NCBI RefSeq assembly: GCF_022760855.1
Contig: NZ_JAKTNR010000001.1
Location: 310,001 to 374,000 of the forward strand
Length of the DNA stretch: 64,000 nucleotides
From: Thermus albus
GTDB taxonomy: Bacteria; Deinococcota; Deinococci; Deinococcales; Thermaceae
Reading direction: 5' to 3'
A program made the position numbers and the translations under genes. The notes beneath the pieces were generated by a model. The model was given only the letters and a program-made list of their open reading frames with translations, searched no databases and was not told the DNA's origin. Positions 34,176 through 42,111 of this stretch are shown piece after piece; within the stretch, counting starts at the first letter, position 1; every line of letters starts with the position of its first letter.

Positions 34176-35865
34176 TCTCTCGTCACAGCGGGTTCATTGG
34201 CAGGAGGTTCCCCCCGAGGAGGTGGCCTTTGGTGGCCGTTTTCGCACGGGGAGGATCCTCATGGAGCGGGAGGCGTACCGCATGGACCCCCTTTCCCCGG
34301 AGAACCCCCTGGTCTTCGCCATCGGCCCCTTGGCGGGCACGGGGTTTTCCAACGCCAACCGCACCAGCGTGGGCACCCGTAGCCCCCTGACCCTGGGCAT
34401 CAAGGAGGCCAACGGGGGCGGCACCTTCGGCTACGCCCTGGGGCAGATGAAGCTTGCCCATCTGGTCCTCGAGGGGACAAGCCCCGACTGGGTGGTCCTC
34501 CGCATCACCCGGGAGGGGCAGGTCTTTTTTGACCCAGCGGGGGAGCTCCTCGGCCTCGGGAACTTCCAGGCGGCCACAAGGCTTTTTGCCGCCTACGGCA
34601 GGAAGATCGCGTTTGCCCTTCTGGGGCCGGTGGGGGAGTATCTGGGCCTCCTTTCCGGCATCGCCTTTTCCGATATAGATGGGAGGCCCTCCCGCCTGGC
34701 GGCCCGGGGTGGCGTGGGGGCGGTCATGGGAGCCAAGCGGGTGAAGGCCCTCGTGGTAGAGGTGCCGGGGAAGGCGGAGGTCTGGGACAAGCCCAAGGTC
34801 ACCGGGGCCATCCGCCGCTATGCGGAGCTCTTGCGCCAAGATCCCTTGGTGATGAAGTTCTACAACGCCATCGGCACCATGGGGATGGCCGACTTCCAGA
34901 ATGCCTTCGGGGGACTTCCCGTGCGGAACTTTCGCCAGGGGCAGCTTGCCCCTCCGGAGGAGTTCCGCATGGGGGGCCAGTACATCGCCCCCCTCAACAA
35001 GGCCCGGGGTGGGAAGCCCACCCACGCCTGCATGCCCGGGTGCGTGATCCAGTGCTCCAACGTCATCGTGGATGGGGAGGGGAAGGAGGTGGTTTCCCCG
35101 TTGGAATACGAGACCATCGGCCTTCTGGGTACCAATTGCGGCCTTGCGGACCCTGACCAGCTCGCCCGCCTAAACCGTTTGGCCAACGACCTGGGGGTGG
35201 ACACCATAGAAACCGGGGCCACCTTGGCCCTCTTCATGGAAAAGGGGGAGGTGGATTGGGGGGATTATACCTTCATGGAGGCCAAGCTCAAGGCCCTCTA
35301 TACCCCGAGCGAGGCAGCCCGCTTCCTGGCCCAAGGCACCGCCCGGGTAGGGGAGGCCTTGGGGCTTAAGCGGGTTCCCGTTATCAAGCGCCAGGCCATC
35401 AGCGCCTACGACCCCAGGGTGGTGGAGGCCACGGGCATCACCATGATGGTGACCGCCCAGGGGGCGGACCACACCGCGGGCAATGCCCCGCGCCTGGAAA
35501 CCCGGGCCATGCCGGTGGCGGAGATCCTGGAGGCCAGCTACCAGGCCCAGGTGAATGCTGCCGCCAACGATGCTCTGGGCCTTTGTGTCTTCGGGGGAAG
35601 CGTCACCAACAGGCAGGTGGAGTTCGTGGTGGAAAGCCTCAACGCCGCCTTGGGCACAAGCCTCACCCCCGGCTTTTGGCGTGAGCTTGGGGAGGGGGTT
35701 TTGCGCCTGGAGCACCGCTTCAACCACCTGGCGGGCTTCACCCACCAGGAGGACCGCCTTCCCGCCTTTTTCTACCAGGAACCCTTGCCCCCCAAGGGCT
35801 ACACCGCCCGCTTCCGCCCTGAGGACCTGGGGCCCCTATACGAGAAGCTTCACCAGGGGTCGTAG
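34153..35865 (+). CDS. Aldehyde:ferredoxin oxidoreductase family tungsten enzyme
   Basis: A 570-aa AOR, slightly shorter than the usual 605. N-terminal domain: NPLVFAIGPLAGTGFSNANRTSVGTRSPLT and a pterin-binding ARGGVGAVMGAKRVKALVV. The 4Fe-4S ligands are C293, C297 and C301 (HACMPGCVIQCSN, spacing 3 and 3) with C478 in DALGLCVF. It would oxidise an aldehyde to the acid, passing electrons to ferredoxin. It starts with GTG inside the amidohydrolase gene and is the last gene of the amine block, so its likely substrates are aldehydes formed by the three aminotransferases. The N-terminal GGRGL-type motif is degenerate (FGGRFRTGRIL). The 3' end overlaps the convergent acyl-CoA dehydrogenase by 16 bp. 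Confidence 0.9.
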   Translation: MWRSLNVDLSSQRVHWQEVPPEEVAFGGRFRTGRILMEREAYRMDPLSPENPLVFAIGPLAGTGFSNANRTSVGTRSPLTLGIKEANGGGTFGYALGQMKLAHLVLEGTSPDWVVLRITREGQVFFDPAGELLGLGNFQAATRLFAAYGRKIAFALLGPVGEYLGLLSGIAFSDIDGRPSRLAARGGVGAVMGAKRVKALVVEVPGKAEVWDKPKVTGAIRRYAELLRQDPLVMKFYNAIGTMGMADFQNAFGGLPVRNFRQGQLAPPEEFRMGGQYIAPLNKARGGKPTHACMPGCVIQCSNVIVDGEGKEVVSPLEYETIGLLGTNCGLADPDQLARLNRLANDLGVDTIETGATLALFMEKGEVDWGDYTFMEAKLKALYTPSEAARFLAQGTARVGEALGLKRVPVIKRQAISAYDPRVVEATGITMMVTAQGADHTAGNAPRLETRAMPVAEILEASYQAQVNAAANDALGLCVFGGSVTNRQVEFVVESLNAALGTSLTPGFWRELGEGVLRLEHRFNHLAGFTHQEDRLPAFFYQEPLPPKGYTARFRPEDLGPLYEKLHQGS

Positions 35866-37385
35866 AGCCTGGGCCTTTTGGCGCTAAGGGGTAGGGGTTC
35901 TCCTTCCAGGAAGCGCCGGGCGTAAAGGTGGGAAAGCTCAGGGAAGGGTTCGTGGGCTACCTTTGCCAAGGCGTAGACGGCCAGGGCGTCGGCCAGGGTT
36001 CTTAGGGCCTCCTTGGCGTGCCAGGGGCCTTCTTCCTTTAGCCTTGCCAGCGCCCTTTCCGCATACCTTTGGGCCTGGGGATGATTCTGGAGCATCTCCA
36101 AAAGAGGTTCATGGGCCCGCTTTTTGGCGATGGCCTCCAGCATGTCCAGGGCCTGGATGTTGGCGGGACCCTCCCAGATGGGGGTGATGAGGGCCTCCCG
36201 GTGCCAGCGGGCTACCCCGTATTCCTCCAGGAAGCCCAGGCCGCCGAAGAGTTCCATGGCCAGGGCGGTGATGGCGCTGGCGTGTTCGGCGGTGCGCCCC
36301 TTGGCCAGGTGGGAGAGGAGGCGGGCCAGGTGGTAGCGGGGGCTGTAGGGGGGTTTTTCCTCCCAGGCCTGGTCAAAGGCCCATACGGCCAAAAAGGCCA
36401 AGGCGGTGCCCCCTACCTGCCTAAGGCGCATCTCCAGGAGGTCGTGTTGGACCAGGTCGTGATCCAAAAGCCTCTTGCCAAAGGCCGTGCGCCGCCTCAC
36501 CCGGAAGAGGGCCTCGAGGTGGGCCTTTTTGCCGATGCCCATGGCGGCCACCGCATTGGCCAGACGGCTTACGGTGAGGGTCTCTAAAGTGTAATAGATA
36601 CCCTCCTCCAACCGGCCAATGGGATAGGCTAGACTTCCTTCTAGTTCCACCTCCCCCGAGGGCACGGCCCGGGTGGCCAGCTTCTCCTTAAAGCGGCGCA
36701 CGGTGAAGTTGAGCCGGCCCTCCACCTCCCTGGGCAGGAGGAAGAGGCCAAGCCCTTTGGGCCCTTCGGGGGCCCCTTCTGGCCTGGCAGTCACCAGGGC
36801 GTAGTCGGCCAGGCCCGCCCCGGAGGCGAAGTACTTGTCCCCTTGGTAAAGGCGGAAGGCTTCCCCCTCCCGTTTGGCCAGGGTGCGGTTGGCCCCAAGG
36901 TCGCTTCCCCCTTGGATCTCCGTCATCCAGGTGGCGCCGAAGGCCGGGCCGTAAAGGAGTTCCCGCTTCACCGCCTCCCATTCTGGGGCGTACTTGTGCA
37001 GAGCATAGGCTACCTGATGGGTAATGGTGAGGATGCAGTAGAGCCCCCCATCCGCCAAGAGGTAGCCGAAGGCGTAGTGCAGGGGCCAGCCTTGGCCCTC
37101 GTAGGCGGGGCGGATCATGGGGCGGAGCTTGTCCAAAAGGGCCTTCTGCGCCGGGGAGAGGAGGGCCCGGTCCATGCGGTTTCCATCCAGGTCGTGCATC
37201 TTTAGGCGGGGTGGGGCGTCTTGATCTATGTGGTGGGCCACCTCCAGCACCTCTTCCCCCACCAGCTTCCCGAAGGTGGACAGGGCTTCTTGGGGTAGGC
37301 CGGGGGTGAAGGTGTCCAGTACTACTTTTAGGTCTGGGTCAAGGTTATAGTGATCCTGTCCTTGGCTGTAAAAAAGCAGGCTCAT
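35850..37385 (-). CDS. AidB-like acyl-CoA dehydrogenase
   Basis: A 511-aa member of the acyl-CoA dehydrogenase superfamily with the longer AidB layout. It shows WMTEIQGGSDLGANRTLAKR (FAD/substrate loop), KYFASGAGLADYALVTARPEG, GSLAYPIGRLEEGIYYTLETLTVSRLANAVAAMG, RRRTAFGKRLLDHDLVQHDL and FGGLGFLEEYGVARWHREALITPIWEGPANIQALDMLEAI. The ATG at 37385 is selected because GGAGG lies 5 nt upstream; translating further upstream would run through a 29-bp repeat in two different frames, which argues against coding. AidB itself is linked to alkylation stress; isovaleryl-CoA-type activity is also possible. It diverges from the marR gene. Confidence 0.87.
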   Translation of the reverse strand: MSLLFYSQGQDHYNLDPDLKVVLDTFTPGLPQEALSTFGKLVGEEVLEVAHHIDQDAPPRLKMHDLDGNRMDRALLSPAQKALLDKLRPMIRPAYEGQGWPLHYAFGYLLADGGLYCILTITHQVAYALHKYAPEWEAVKRELLYGPAFGATWMTEIQGGSDLGANRTLAKREGEAFRLYQGDKYFASGAGLADYALVTARPEGAPEGPKGLGLFLLPREVEGRLNFTVRRFKEKLATRAVPSGEVELEGSLAYPIGRLEEGIYYTLETLTVSRLANAVAAMGIGKKAHLEALFRVRRRTAFGKRLLDHDLVQHDLLEMRLRQVGGTALAFLAVWAFDQAWEEKPPYSPRYHLARLLSHLAKGRTAEHASAITALAMELFGGLGFLEEYGVARWHREALITPIWEGPANIQALDMLEAIAKKRAHEPLLEMLQNHPQAQRYAERALARLKEEGPWHAKEALRTLADALAVYALAKVAHEPFPELSHLYARRFLEGEPLPLSAKRPRLYDPW

Positions 37386-37404
37386 GGTGTCCTCCGAGGC
37401 CCAG

Positions 37405-37494
37405 GGTAATCCCGGGGGTGCGGGGGCGTCAAGTAGTTTGGGGAGGTCCCAGTGGTGGACGGAGCGGTAATCCCGGGGGTGCGGGGGCGTCAAG
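37405..37494. repeat. Two 29-bp direct repeats in the marR / acyl-CoA dehydrogenase promoter region
   Basis: GGTAATCCCGGGGGTGCGGG followed by GGCGTCAAG occurs identically at 37405-37433 and 37466-37494, 61 bp apart, close to six helical turns. Each copy holds TTGACG on the minus strand, a fair -35 hexamer for the dehydrogenase gene. They lie in the 158-bp gap between divergent genes and are the only long exact repeats seen there. An operator or duplicated promoter is the simplest reading. Confidence 0.75.
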
Positions 37495-37510
37495 GTGGGA
37501 TAGCTGGCAA

Positions 37511-37536
37511 TCAAATAGTTTGAACTGAAATAATAT
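37511..37536 (+). promoter_or_regulatory. marR promoter with MarR-type palindrome
   Basis: TCAAATAGTTTGA (37511-37523) is a perfect inverted repeat with 5-bp arms, of the AT-rich kind bound by MarR dimers, and TAATAT (37531-37536) is a good -10 box 7 nt before the marR ATG. The operator would cover the -35 zone, giving autorepression. The mRNA would be leaderless. Confidence 0.6.
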
Positions 37537-37543
37537 CTTTGCC

Positions 37544-37984
37544 ATGGTGTGGGACCTCATGGGGCGGATATGGCGGTTTCAGCGCGCCGTGCGGGAGGAG
37601 ATGGAGGAGGGGTTGGTGGCCATAGGGCTTTCGGGCCTCGAGGCCTGGCTTTTACGGGTGGTGGAGGGGCTGCCCTATCCCTCGGATGTGGCCCGGCACA
37701 TGGGGCTTCCCCCACCCACCGTGAGCCACATGCTCCGGCGGTTAGAGGAGCGGGGTTTTGTGGAGCGCACCCTGGACAGCAAGGACCTGCGCCGCTTCAC
37801 CTTCCGCCTGACGGAAAAGGGGAAGGTGGCCCTCGAGGAGGCAGAAAGGCTTATGGAAGCGGCCCTGAGGCGCCGCCTGGCCCGGCTTAGCCCAGAGGAG
37901 ATAGAGCACCTGCTGGGCCTTTTGGGCAAGCTGGTGGCCTTGCCCTATGGGCAAACGAATCTAGAGAAGAAGGAGGATTCATGA
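37544..37984 (+). CDS. MarR-family transcriptional regulator
   Basis: A 146-aa winged-helix dimer. The HTH is PSDVARHMGLPPPTVSHMLRRLEERGFVERTLDSKDLRRFTFRLTEKGKVAL, with the wing Arg/Asp residues in place, flanked by helices for dimerisation. It overlaps the exporter gene by 4 bp and is divergent from the AidB-like gene, so it probably controls both in response to a small aromatic or lipophilic compound. Translation starts at ATG with no RBS, fitting a leaderless mRNA. Confidence 0.92.
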   Translation: MVWDLMGRIWRFQRAVREEMEEGLVAIGLSGLEAWLLRVVEGLPYPSDVARHMGLPPPTVSHMLRRLEERGFVERTLDSKDLRRFTFRLTEKGKVALEEAERLMEAALRRRLARLSPEEIEHLLGLLGKLVALPYGQTNLEKKEDS

Positions 37985-40038
37985 ACCCTACGCCACAAGA
38001 GGTCCGCTTTACCATGATCGGCGTGCTGCTTGGGGTTTTCCTGGCGGCTTTGGACCAGACCATCGTTTCCACCGCTATGCCCCGCATCGTGGGGGAACTC
38101 AAGGGAGCGGAGTATTACGCCTGGGTCACCACCAGCTACCTCCTTACCTCCACGGTCTCGGCCCCCATCTTCGGGCGCCTCACCGAGCTCTTCTCCCGCA
38201 AGGCCATCTTGTTTTGGGCGGTGGCCATCTTTCTTTTGGGTTCCGCACTCTCCGGCCTTTCCCAGAACATGGGCCAACTGATCCTTTTCCGGGGCATCCA
38301 GGGGGTAGGGGGTGGGGCCCTTTTTGCCCTGGCCCTCACCACCATCGCGGTGCTTTTCCCTCCCCGGCAGCGGGGCAGGCTGGCGGGGGCCTTTGGGGCC
38401 ATCTTTGGGCTTTCCTCCGCGGTGGGGCCCTGGCTGGGCGGCCTGCTCACCGATCATCTGTCCTGGCGCTTCGTCTTTTACATCAACGTGCCTGTGGGAG
38501 GGGTAGCCCTCTGGTTCATCCTGCGCTACATGCCCCGGCTAAGGCCTCAAGGGGGGGAGCCCTTTGACTTCCTGGGGGCCTTTCTCCTGATCTCCTGGGC
38601 GGTGCCCCTCATGCTGGCCTTATCCTGGGGCGGGAGTACCTACCCTTGGGGCAGCCCTGTCATCTTAGGCCTCTTTATCGGAGCCTTTCTGGGCTTGCTC
38701 CTTTGGGCCATATCCCAGCTTCGTCTTCCGTACCCGCTTTTAGACCTATCGGCCTTCCGGATGCGGGTCTTCAGCCTTTCGGCGCTGGCCGCCTTTTTCT
38801 ACGGGCCGGCCTTCCTCGGCGCTGTGGCCTTTCTTCCCCTTTACCTACAGGTGGTCAAGGGGGTCTCCGCCAGCCAAAGCGGGGTTACGGTGCTGCCCTT
38901 GGTCCTTGGGGTCATGGTGGGAAGCCTCGGGGCTGGGCAGCTTTTGGCCCGCTTTGGGCGGTATAAGGTCCTCTTGATCGCTAGCGCCACCTTTATTTTG
39001 GCCATGTTCCTCCTTCTGCACTTTGCCCTCACGGTGGAGACTCCCCTTGGGGTGGCCGTGGGCCTCTTCTTCCTGCTGGGCCTCGGCCTAGGACCATCGC
39101 AGAGCGTGCTGAACATCGTGGCCCAAAGCGAACTTCCCCAGGAGCGCCTTGGCAGCGGAACCAGCATGGTGCAGTTCATGCGCCAGATCGGTTCCACCAT
39201 GGGCGTCGCCCTTTTGGGTACCGTCCTGGCACAAAGCCTAACCCAGGTCACGGGCGAAGCCCGTACCTTGGACCTGGCCCAGGCCTTCCCCTCTGGGGGA
39301 TCCACCTCCCCCATGGTCCGGGCGGGCGAAGGGATCGCCTTGGACTTGGACCGGGAGTTTAACCGTTTGGAGGACCTGGTGGTCAAGGCCCTAAAGGGGG
39401 ACGAAGGGGCTTACCGGATGCTTTCGGAGGACCCTTTGCTGCCGGAAGGGTTTAGGAAAAGCCTCCTGCCCGGGGGAATTCCTGCCCAGTTCGCTGAACT
39501 CCAAAAACTGCTGGAAAAGGCTTTGGAGGGCGATGAGGATGCGCGCAAGGCCCTTCTAGCTAACCCCACCTTACCCCCAGAAGCCCGGGGCCTCCTGCTC
39601 CCGGGTGGGATAGCCCAGGGCACCCTTTCCTTGCTGGAGAGGGCTTGGAGGGGGGATCAAGGGGCTAGGGAAGCCCTTTTGCGCTTGCCGTGGGGGCCGA
39701 GCCTGGAGGGGTTTTTAGCCCAAGAGCCCCCTCCGGCCGTGAAGCCAAGGCTGCTAGCCCACCTTAGGGCCGTGGAGAAGGAGGCCGTGGCCCAAGCAGC
39801 CACACTCCTCAAGCAGACGGAGGAGAAGGCCCTCTCCCAGGTCCCTGCCCAGGTGGTGGCGCGCCTCGAGGGGGTGAGGCTGCGGCTTAAGGAGGCCTTA
39901 AAGGAGGGCATCGTGGAGGCGTTGCGCCGGATATTCCTTTTCAGTGCCGCTTTTGTTGGCTTTTCCCTCCTTGCCCTCCTGGCCTTGCCGGATAAGGAGC
40001 TATCGGGGAGCCTTGGGCCCCGCCCTTCGCTAGAGTGA
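37981..40038 (+). CDS. 14-helix MFS exporter (DHA2/EmrB-QacA type) with repeat-bearing extra loop
   Basis: A 685-aa drug:H+ antiporter family protein. Motif A is GRLTELFSRKAIL, motif D1-like ALDQTIVSTAMPRIVGEL is in helix 1, and motif C is SSAVGPWLGGLLTD. Thirteen helices run to about residue 420. A region of about 230 residues then replaces the usual short loop before the last helix (about 650-670). It carries three related units of about 38 aa at 463-500, 507-544 and 550-580 (pattern L-x-K-A-L-x-G-D-E-x-A-x-x-x-L and ending LLPGGI), then a helical stretch. This loop should face outside the cytoplasm. It is translationally coupled to marR. Confidence 0.9.
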   Translation: MNPTPQEVRFTMIGVLLGVFLAALDQTIVSTAMPRIVGELKGAEYYAWVTTSYLLTSTVSAPIFGRLTELFSRKAILFWAVAIFLLGSALSGLSQNMGQLILFRGIQGVGGGALFALALTTIAVLFPPRQRGRLAGAFGAIFGLSSAVGPWLGGLLTDHLSWRFVFYINVPVGGVALWFILRYMPRLRPQGGEPFDFLGAFLLISWAVPLMLALSWGGSTYPWGSPVILGLFIGAFLGLLLWAISQLRLPYPLLDLSAFRMRVFSLSALAAFFYGPAFLGAVAFLPLYLQVVKGVSASQSGVTVLPLVLGVMVGSLGAGQLLARFGRYKVLLIASATFILAMFLLLHFALTVETPLGVAVGLFFLLGLGLGPSQSVLNIVAQSELPQERLGSGTSMVQFMRQIGSTMGVALLGTVLAQSLTQVTGEARTLDLAQAFPSGGSTSPMVRAGEGIALDLDREFNRLEDLVVKALKGDEGAYRMLSEDPLLPEGFRKSLLPGGIPAQFAELQKLLEKALEGDEDARKALLANPTLPPEARGLLLPGGIAQGTLSLLERAWRGDQGAREALLRLPWGPSLEGFLAQEPPPAVKPRLLAHLRAVEKEAVAQAATLLKQTEEKALSQVPAQVVARLEGVRLRLKEALKEGIVEALRRIFLFSAAFVGFSLLALLALPDKELSGSLGPRPSLE

Positions 40039-40042
40039 TGGG

Positions 40043-41590
40043 GTGGAGGGTTTTTACCTGGTCTTCGGGGAGGGGCTTTCCCGGGAGGCTAACCTCCAGG
40101 CCCAGGCCCTGGCCCGGCTTCTCCTCAAGGCCCCTCCGGAAGGCCTATTGGATGCCATCCCCGCCTACGGCACCCTGTACCTGGAGTTTGACGCCCAAAA
40201 GCTTACCCGTCCAAGGCTCCTAAGGCTTCTACGCCGCTTGGCTTCCCACATGGAGGTGACGGGGGAGGAGGAGGGCCGGGTGGTGGATATCCCCGTGCGT
40301 TACGACGGGGAAGACCTTTTGGAGGTGGCTAGGCGCACGGGGCTTTCCCTGGAGGAGGTTAAACGCCTACACCAGGCGCCACAGTACCGGGTGTATGCCC
40401 TGGGTTTCACCCCCGGATTTCCCTTTCTCGCCCCCGTGCCGGAGCCCTTGCGCTTACCTCGGCGCCCCCACCCCAGGCCCCGGGTCCCCGCCCACAGCGT
40501 GGCCATGGCTGGGCCACAGACGGGCATTTACCCCCTGCCTTCCCCAGGAGGCTGGCATCTTTTGGGCACCGCCTTGGTGGCGGTCTACGACCCCCACCGG
40601 GAAGAGCCCTTTCTCCTAAGGCCTGGGGACCAGGTGCGCTTTAGGGAGGCGGCGGGGCCAACACCGCCGGAACCTGCCCCCTTGGAGCTCCTTCCCGGGG
40701 AACCCAGGCTTCCCGCCTTCCGGGTGGAGGAACCGGGCCTCATGGACCTGGTGGTGGACCAGGGAAGGTTTCTGGCGGGGCATCTGGGCCTGGCCCGTTC
40801 GGGGCCTTTGGATCCCTATTCCGCCGCTTTGGCCAACCGGCTGGTGGGAAACCCTCCGGGAACACCCCTCCTGGAGATGGCCTACCGGGGCCCGGTGCTC
40901 ACCGCCTTAGAGGACCTGGTGGTGGGGTTTGCGGGCTACGGGTTCGTGGCCCTTTTGGATGGGGAAGAAATCCCACCGGGGCAGAGCTTTCTTTGGCCAA
41001 GGGGGAAAACCCTTTCCTTCCGGCCTTGGGGGCGGGGGGTGAGGGCGTATTTAGCGGTGGCGGGGGGCCTCGAGGCCCGCCCCTTCCTCCGCTCTGTCTC
41101 CCCGGACCTCAGGGGCCGGGTGGGCCGGCCCTTAAGGGAAGGGGATGTGCTGGGGCTCCAGGAGGCGAAAGGGGTGCGGCCGGGCAGGTCCTTCAGCCCA
41201 AGGCCCTTGCCAGAGGACTTACGCATCCGGCTTCTTCCCGGGCCCCAGTGCAGCAAGGAGGCCCTACAGGCCCTCCTTTCGGCCCCGTTTTGGGTTGTCC
41301 GGGCGGACCGCATGGGCCTGGAGCTCCAGGGTCCGGAAGTGCCCGGTGGGGAGGGTCTATCCGAGGCTACCCCCCTTGGGGGCATCCAGGTTCCCCCATC
41401 GGGTCGGCCCCTGGTGCTTTTGGCGGACAAGGGTAGCCTGGGAGGTTACGCCAAGCCGGCCCGGGTTAGGGCCGAGGACCTTTGGCTTTTGGGCCAGGCC
41501 TGGCCCGGGGCGGTGTTACGCTTCATGGGTGAGCCTGGCTGCCAGGGAGGAGGTACCCTCTCCCCCGTGGAAAGGCTCCCGGGAGGGTAG
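40043..41590 (+). CDS. Fused 5-oxoprolinase subunits B and C-like protein (KipI-KipA / PxpBC)
   Basis: A 515-aa protein. Residues 1-205 are the KipI/PxpB part (VVDIPVRYDGEDLLEVARRTGLSLEEVKRLH, YALGFTPGFPFLAPVPEPLRLPRRPHPR, GPQTGIYPLPSPGGWHLLG). Residues 230-515 are the KipA/PxpC part (GLMDLVVDQGRFLAGHLGLARSGPLDPYSAALANRLVG, LLEMAYRGPVL, PDRMGLELQG-like RADRMGLELQGPEV, GGIQVPPSGRPLVLLADKGSLGGYAKPA). Together they open 5-oxoproline with ATP when PxpA is present, but no LamB/YcsF gene is adjacent. Fusions of the two subunits are known. GTG start, 4 bp after the MFS stop. Confidence 0.9.
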   Translation: MEGFYLVFGEGLSREANLQAQALARLLLKAPPEGLLDAIPAYGTLYLEFDAQKLTRPRLLRLLRRLASHMEVTGEEEGRVVDIPVRYDGEDLLEVARRTGLSLEEVKRLHQAPQYRVYALGFTPGFPFLAPVPEPLRLPRRPHPRPRVPAHSVAMAGPQTGIYPLPSPGGWHLLGTALVAVYDPHREEPFLLRPGDQVRFREAAGPTPPEPAPLELLPGEPRLPAFRVEEPGLMDLVVDQGRFLAGHLGLARSGPLDPYSAALANRLVGNPPGTPLLEMAYRGPVLTALEDLVVGFAGYGFVALLDGEEIPPGQSFLWPRGKTLSFRPWGRGVRAYLAVAGGLEARPFLRSVSPDLRGRVGRPLREGDVLGLQEAKGVRPGRSFSPRPLPEDLRIRLLPGPQCSKEALQALLSAPFWVVRADRMGLELQGPEVPGGEGLSEATPLGGIQVPPSGRPLVLLADKGSLGGYAKPARVRAEDLWLLGQAWPGAVLRFMGEPGCQGGGTLSPVERLPGG

Positions 41591-41880
41591 CCTTTGAGGC
41601 TCACCAGAAGGGAGCTCCAGTTGGTCTGCGGGCGGGCTTGGGCACCAGGAGTCTTCCCCTTCGGCGCCGCTTTCCCGGGGCCCCCACCCTGGCGCAAGCC
41701 AGGGTGGGGGCCCCGGGGAAGCCCTTGGATGGGCGTCATCTGGGTGGAACTCGGGGGACGAAACCCGAGAAAAGGGTATTAGGTCGCGGCCCTGGCCCTA
41801 TTCCTGGGCCTGCCTTGGGCCTTTCCCAGGGCATTTCCCCCTTCAGCTGGCGTTCAGGTTCTCTGTGTAGGTTAAAGGCT
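41591..41880. other. Non-coding stretch between the PxpBC-like gene and tatA
   Basis: The 290-bp gap contains one very strong stem-loop (41674-41717). A TTG-started frame of 62 codons at 41594-41782 runs straight through both arms of the stem and resembles no family, so I do not call it. The last 20 bp before tatA include TGTGTAGGTT, a weak extended -10. Confidence 0.5.
41674..41717. terminator. Perfect 20-bp stem with GCAA tetraloop
   Basis: The left arm CCCGGGGCCCCCACCCTGGC (41674-41693), loop GCAA (41694-41697) and exact complementary right arm (41698-41717) make an unusually stable hairpin closed by a GNRA tetraloop when read on the plus strand. It lies 84 bp after the PxpBC stop. There is no T-run, so it may be a transcript end-stabiliser or a factor-assisted terminator. 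Confidence 0.6.
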
Positions 41881-42108
41881 ATGATCGATAGCCCTGCCCA
41901 GTTGATCGCCATCCTGGTGGTGGCTTTGCTCCTTTTGGGCCCGAGGAAGCTGCCGGAGCTGGCCCGGGGTTTGGGCCAGTCGGTGCGGGAGTTTAAGAAG
42001 AGCGTGGAGGGCATCAGCGAGGAGATAAGGAAGGAGGAAAAGGAGGAAGCGGCTAAGCCTCTGGAGCCGGGGGTGGCCCCCAAGGAGGACAAGCCCGGCC
42101 GGACCTAG
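41881..42108 (+). CDS. tatA: Sec-independent protein translocase TatA/E
   Basis: A 75-aa protein: a short periplasmic start, a single membrane helix LIAILVVALLLLG, the Gly hinge with the conserved FGPxKLPE-like motif (LLLGPRKLPELARGLGQSVREFKKSVEG), an amphipathic helix and an acidic/basic tail. It forms the Tat pore for folded proteins such as Fe-S and molybdenum enzymes. The usual Phe before Gly-Pro is Leu. No tatC is adjacent. Confidence 0.92.
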   Translation: MIDSPAQLIAILVVALLLLGPRKLPELARGLGQSVREFKKSVEGISEEIRKEEKEEAAKPLEPGVAPKEDKPGRT

Positions 42109-42111
42109 GGG

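Noticed and set aside
37386-37514. An upstream TTG start adding 43 residues to the AidB-like protein
   Set aside because: It would translate the same 29-bp repeat in two different frames, and the ATG at 37385 has a good ribosome site.
41594-41782. A TTG-started 62-codon frame after the PxpBC-like gene
   Set aside because: It passes through both arms of the perfect hairpin, has no ribosome site and resembles no protein family.
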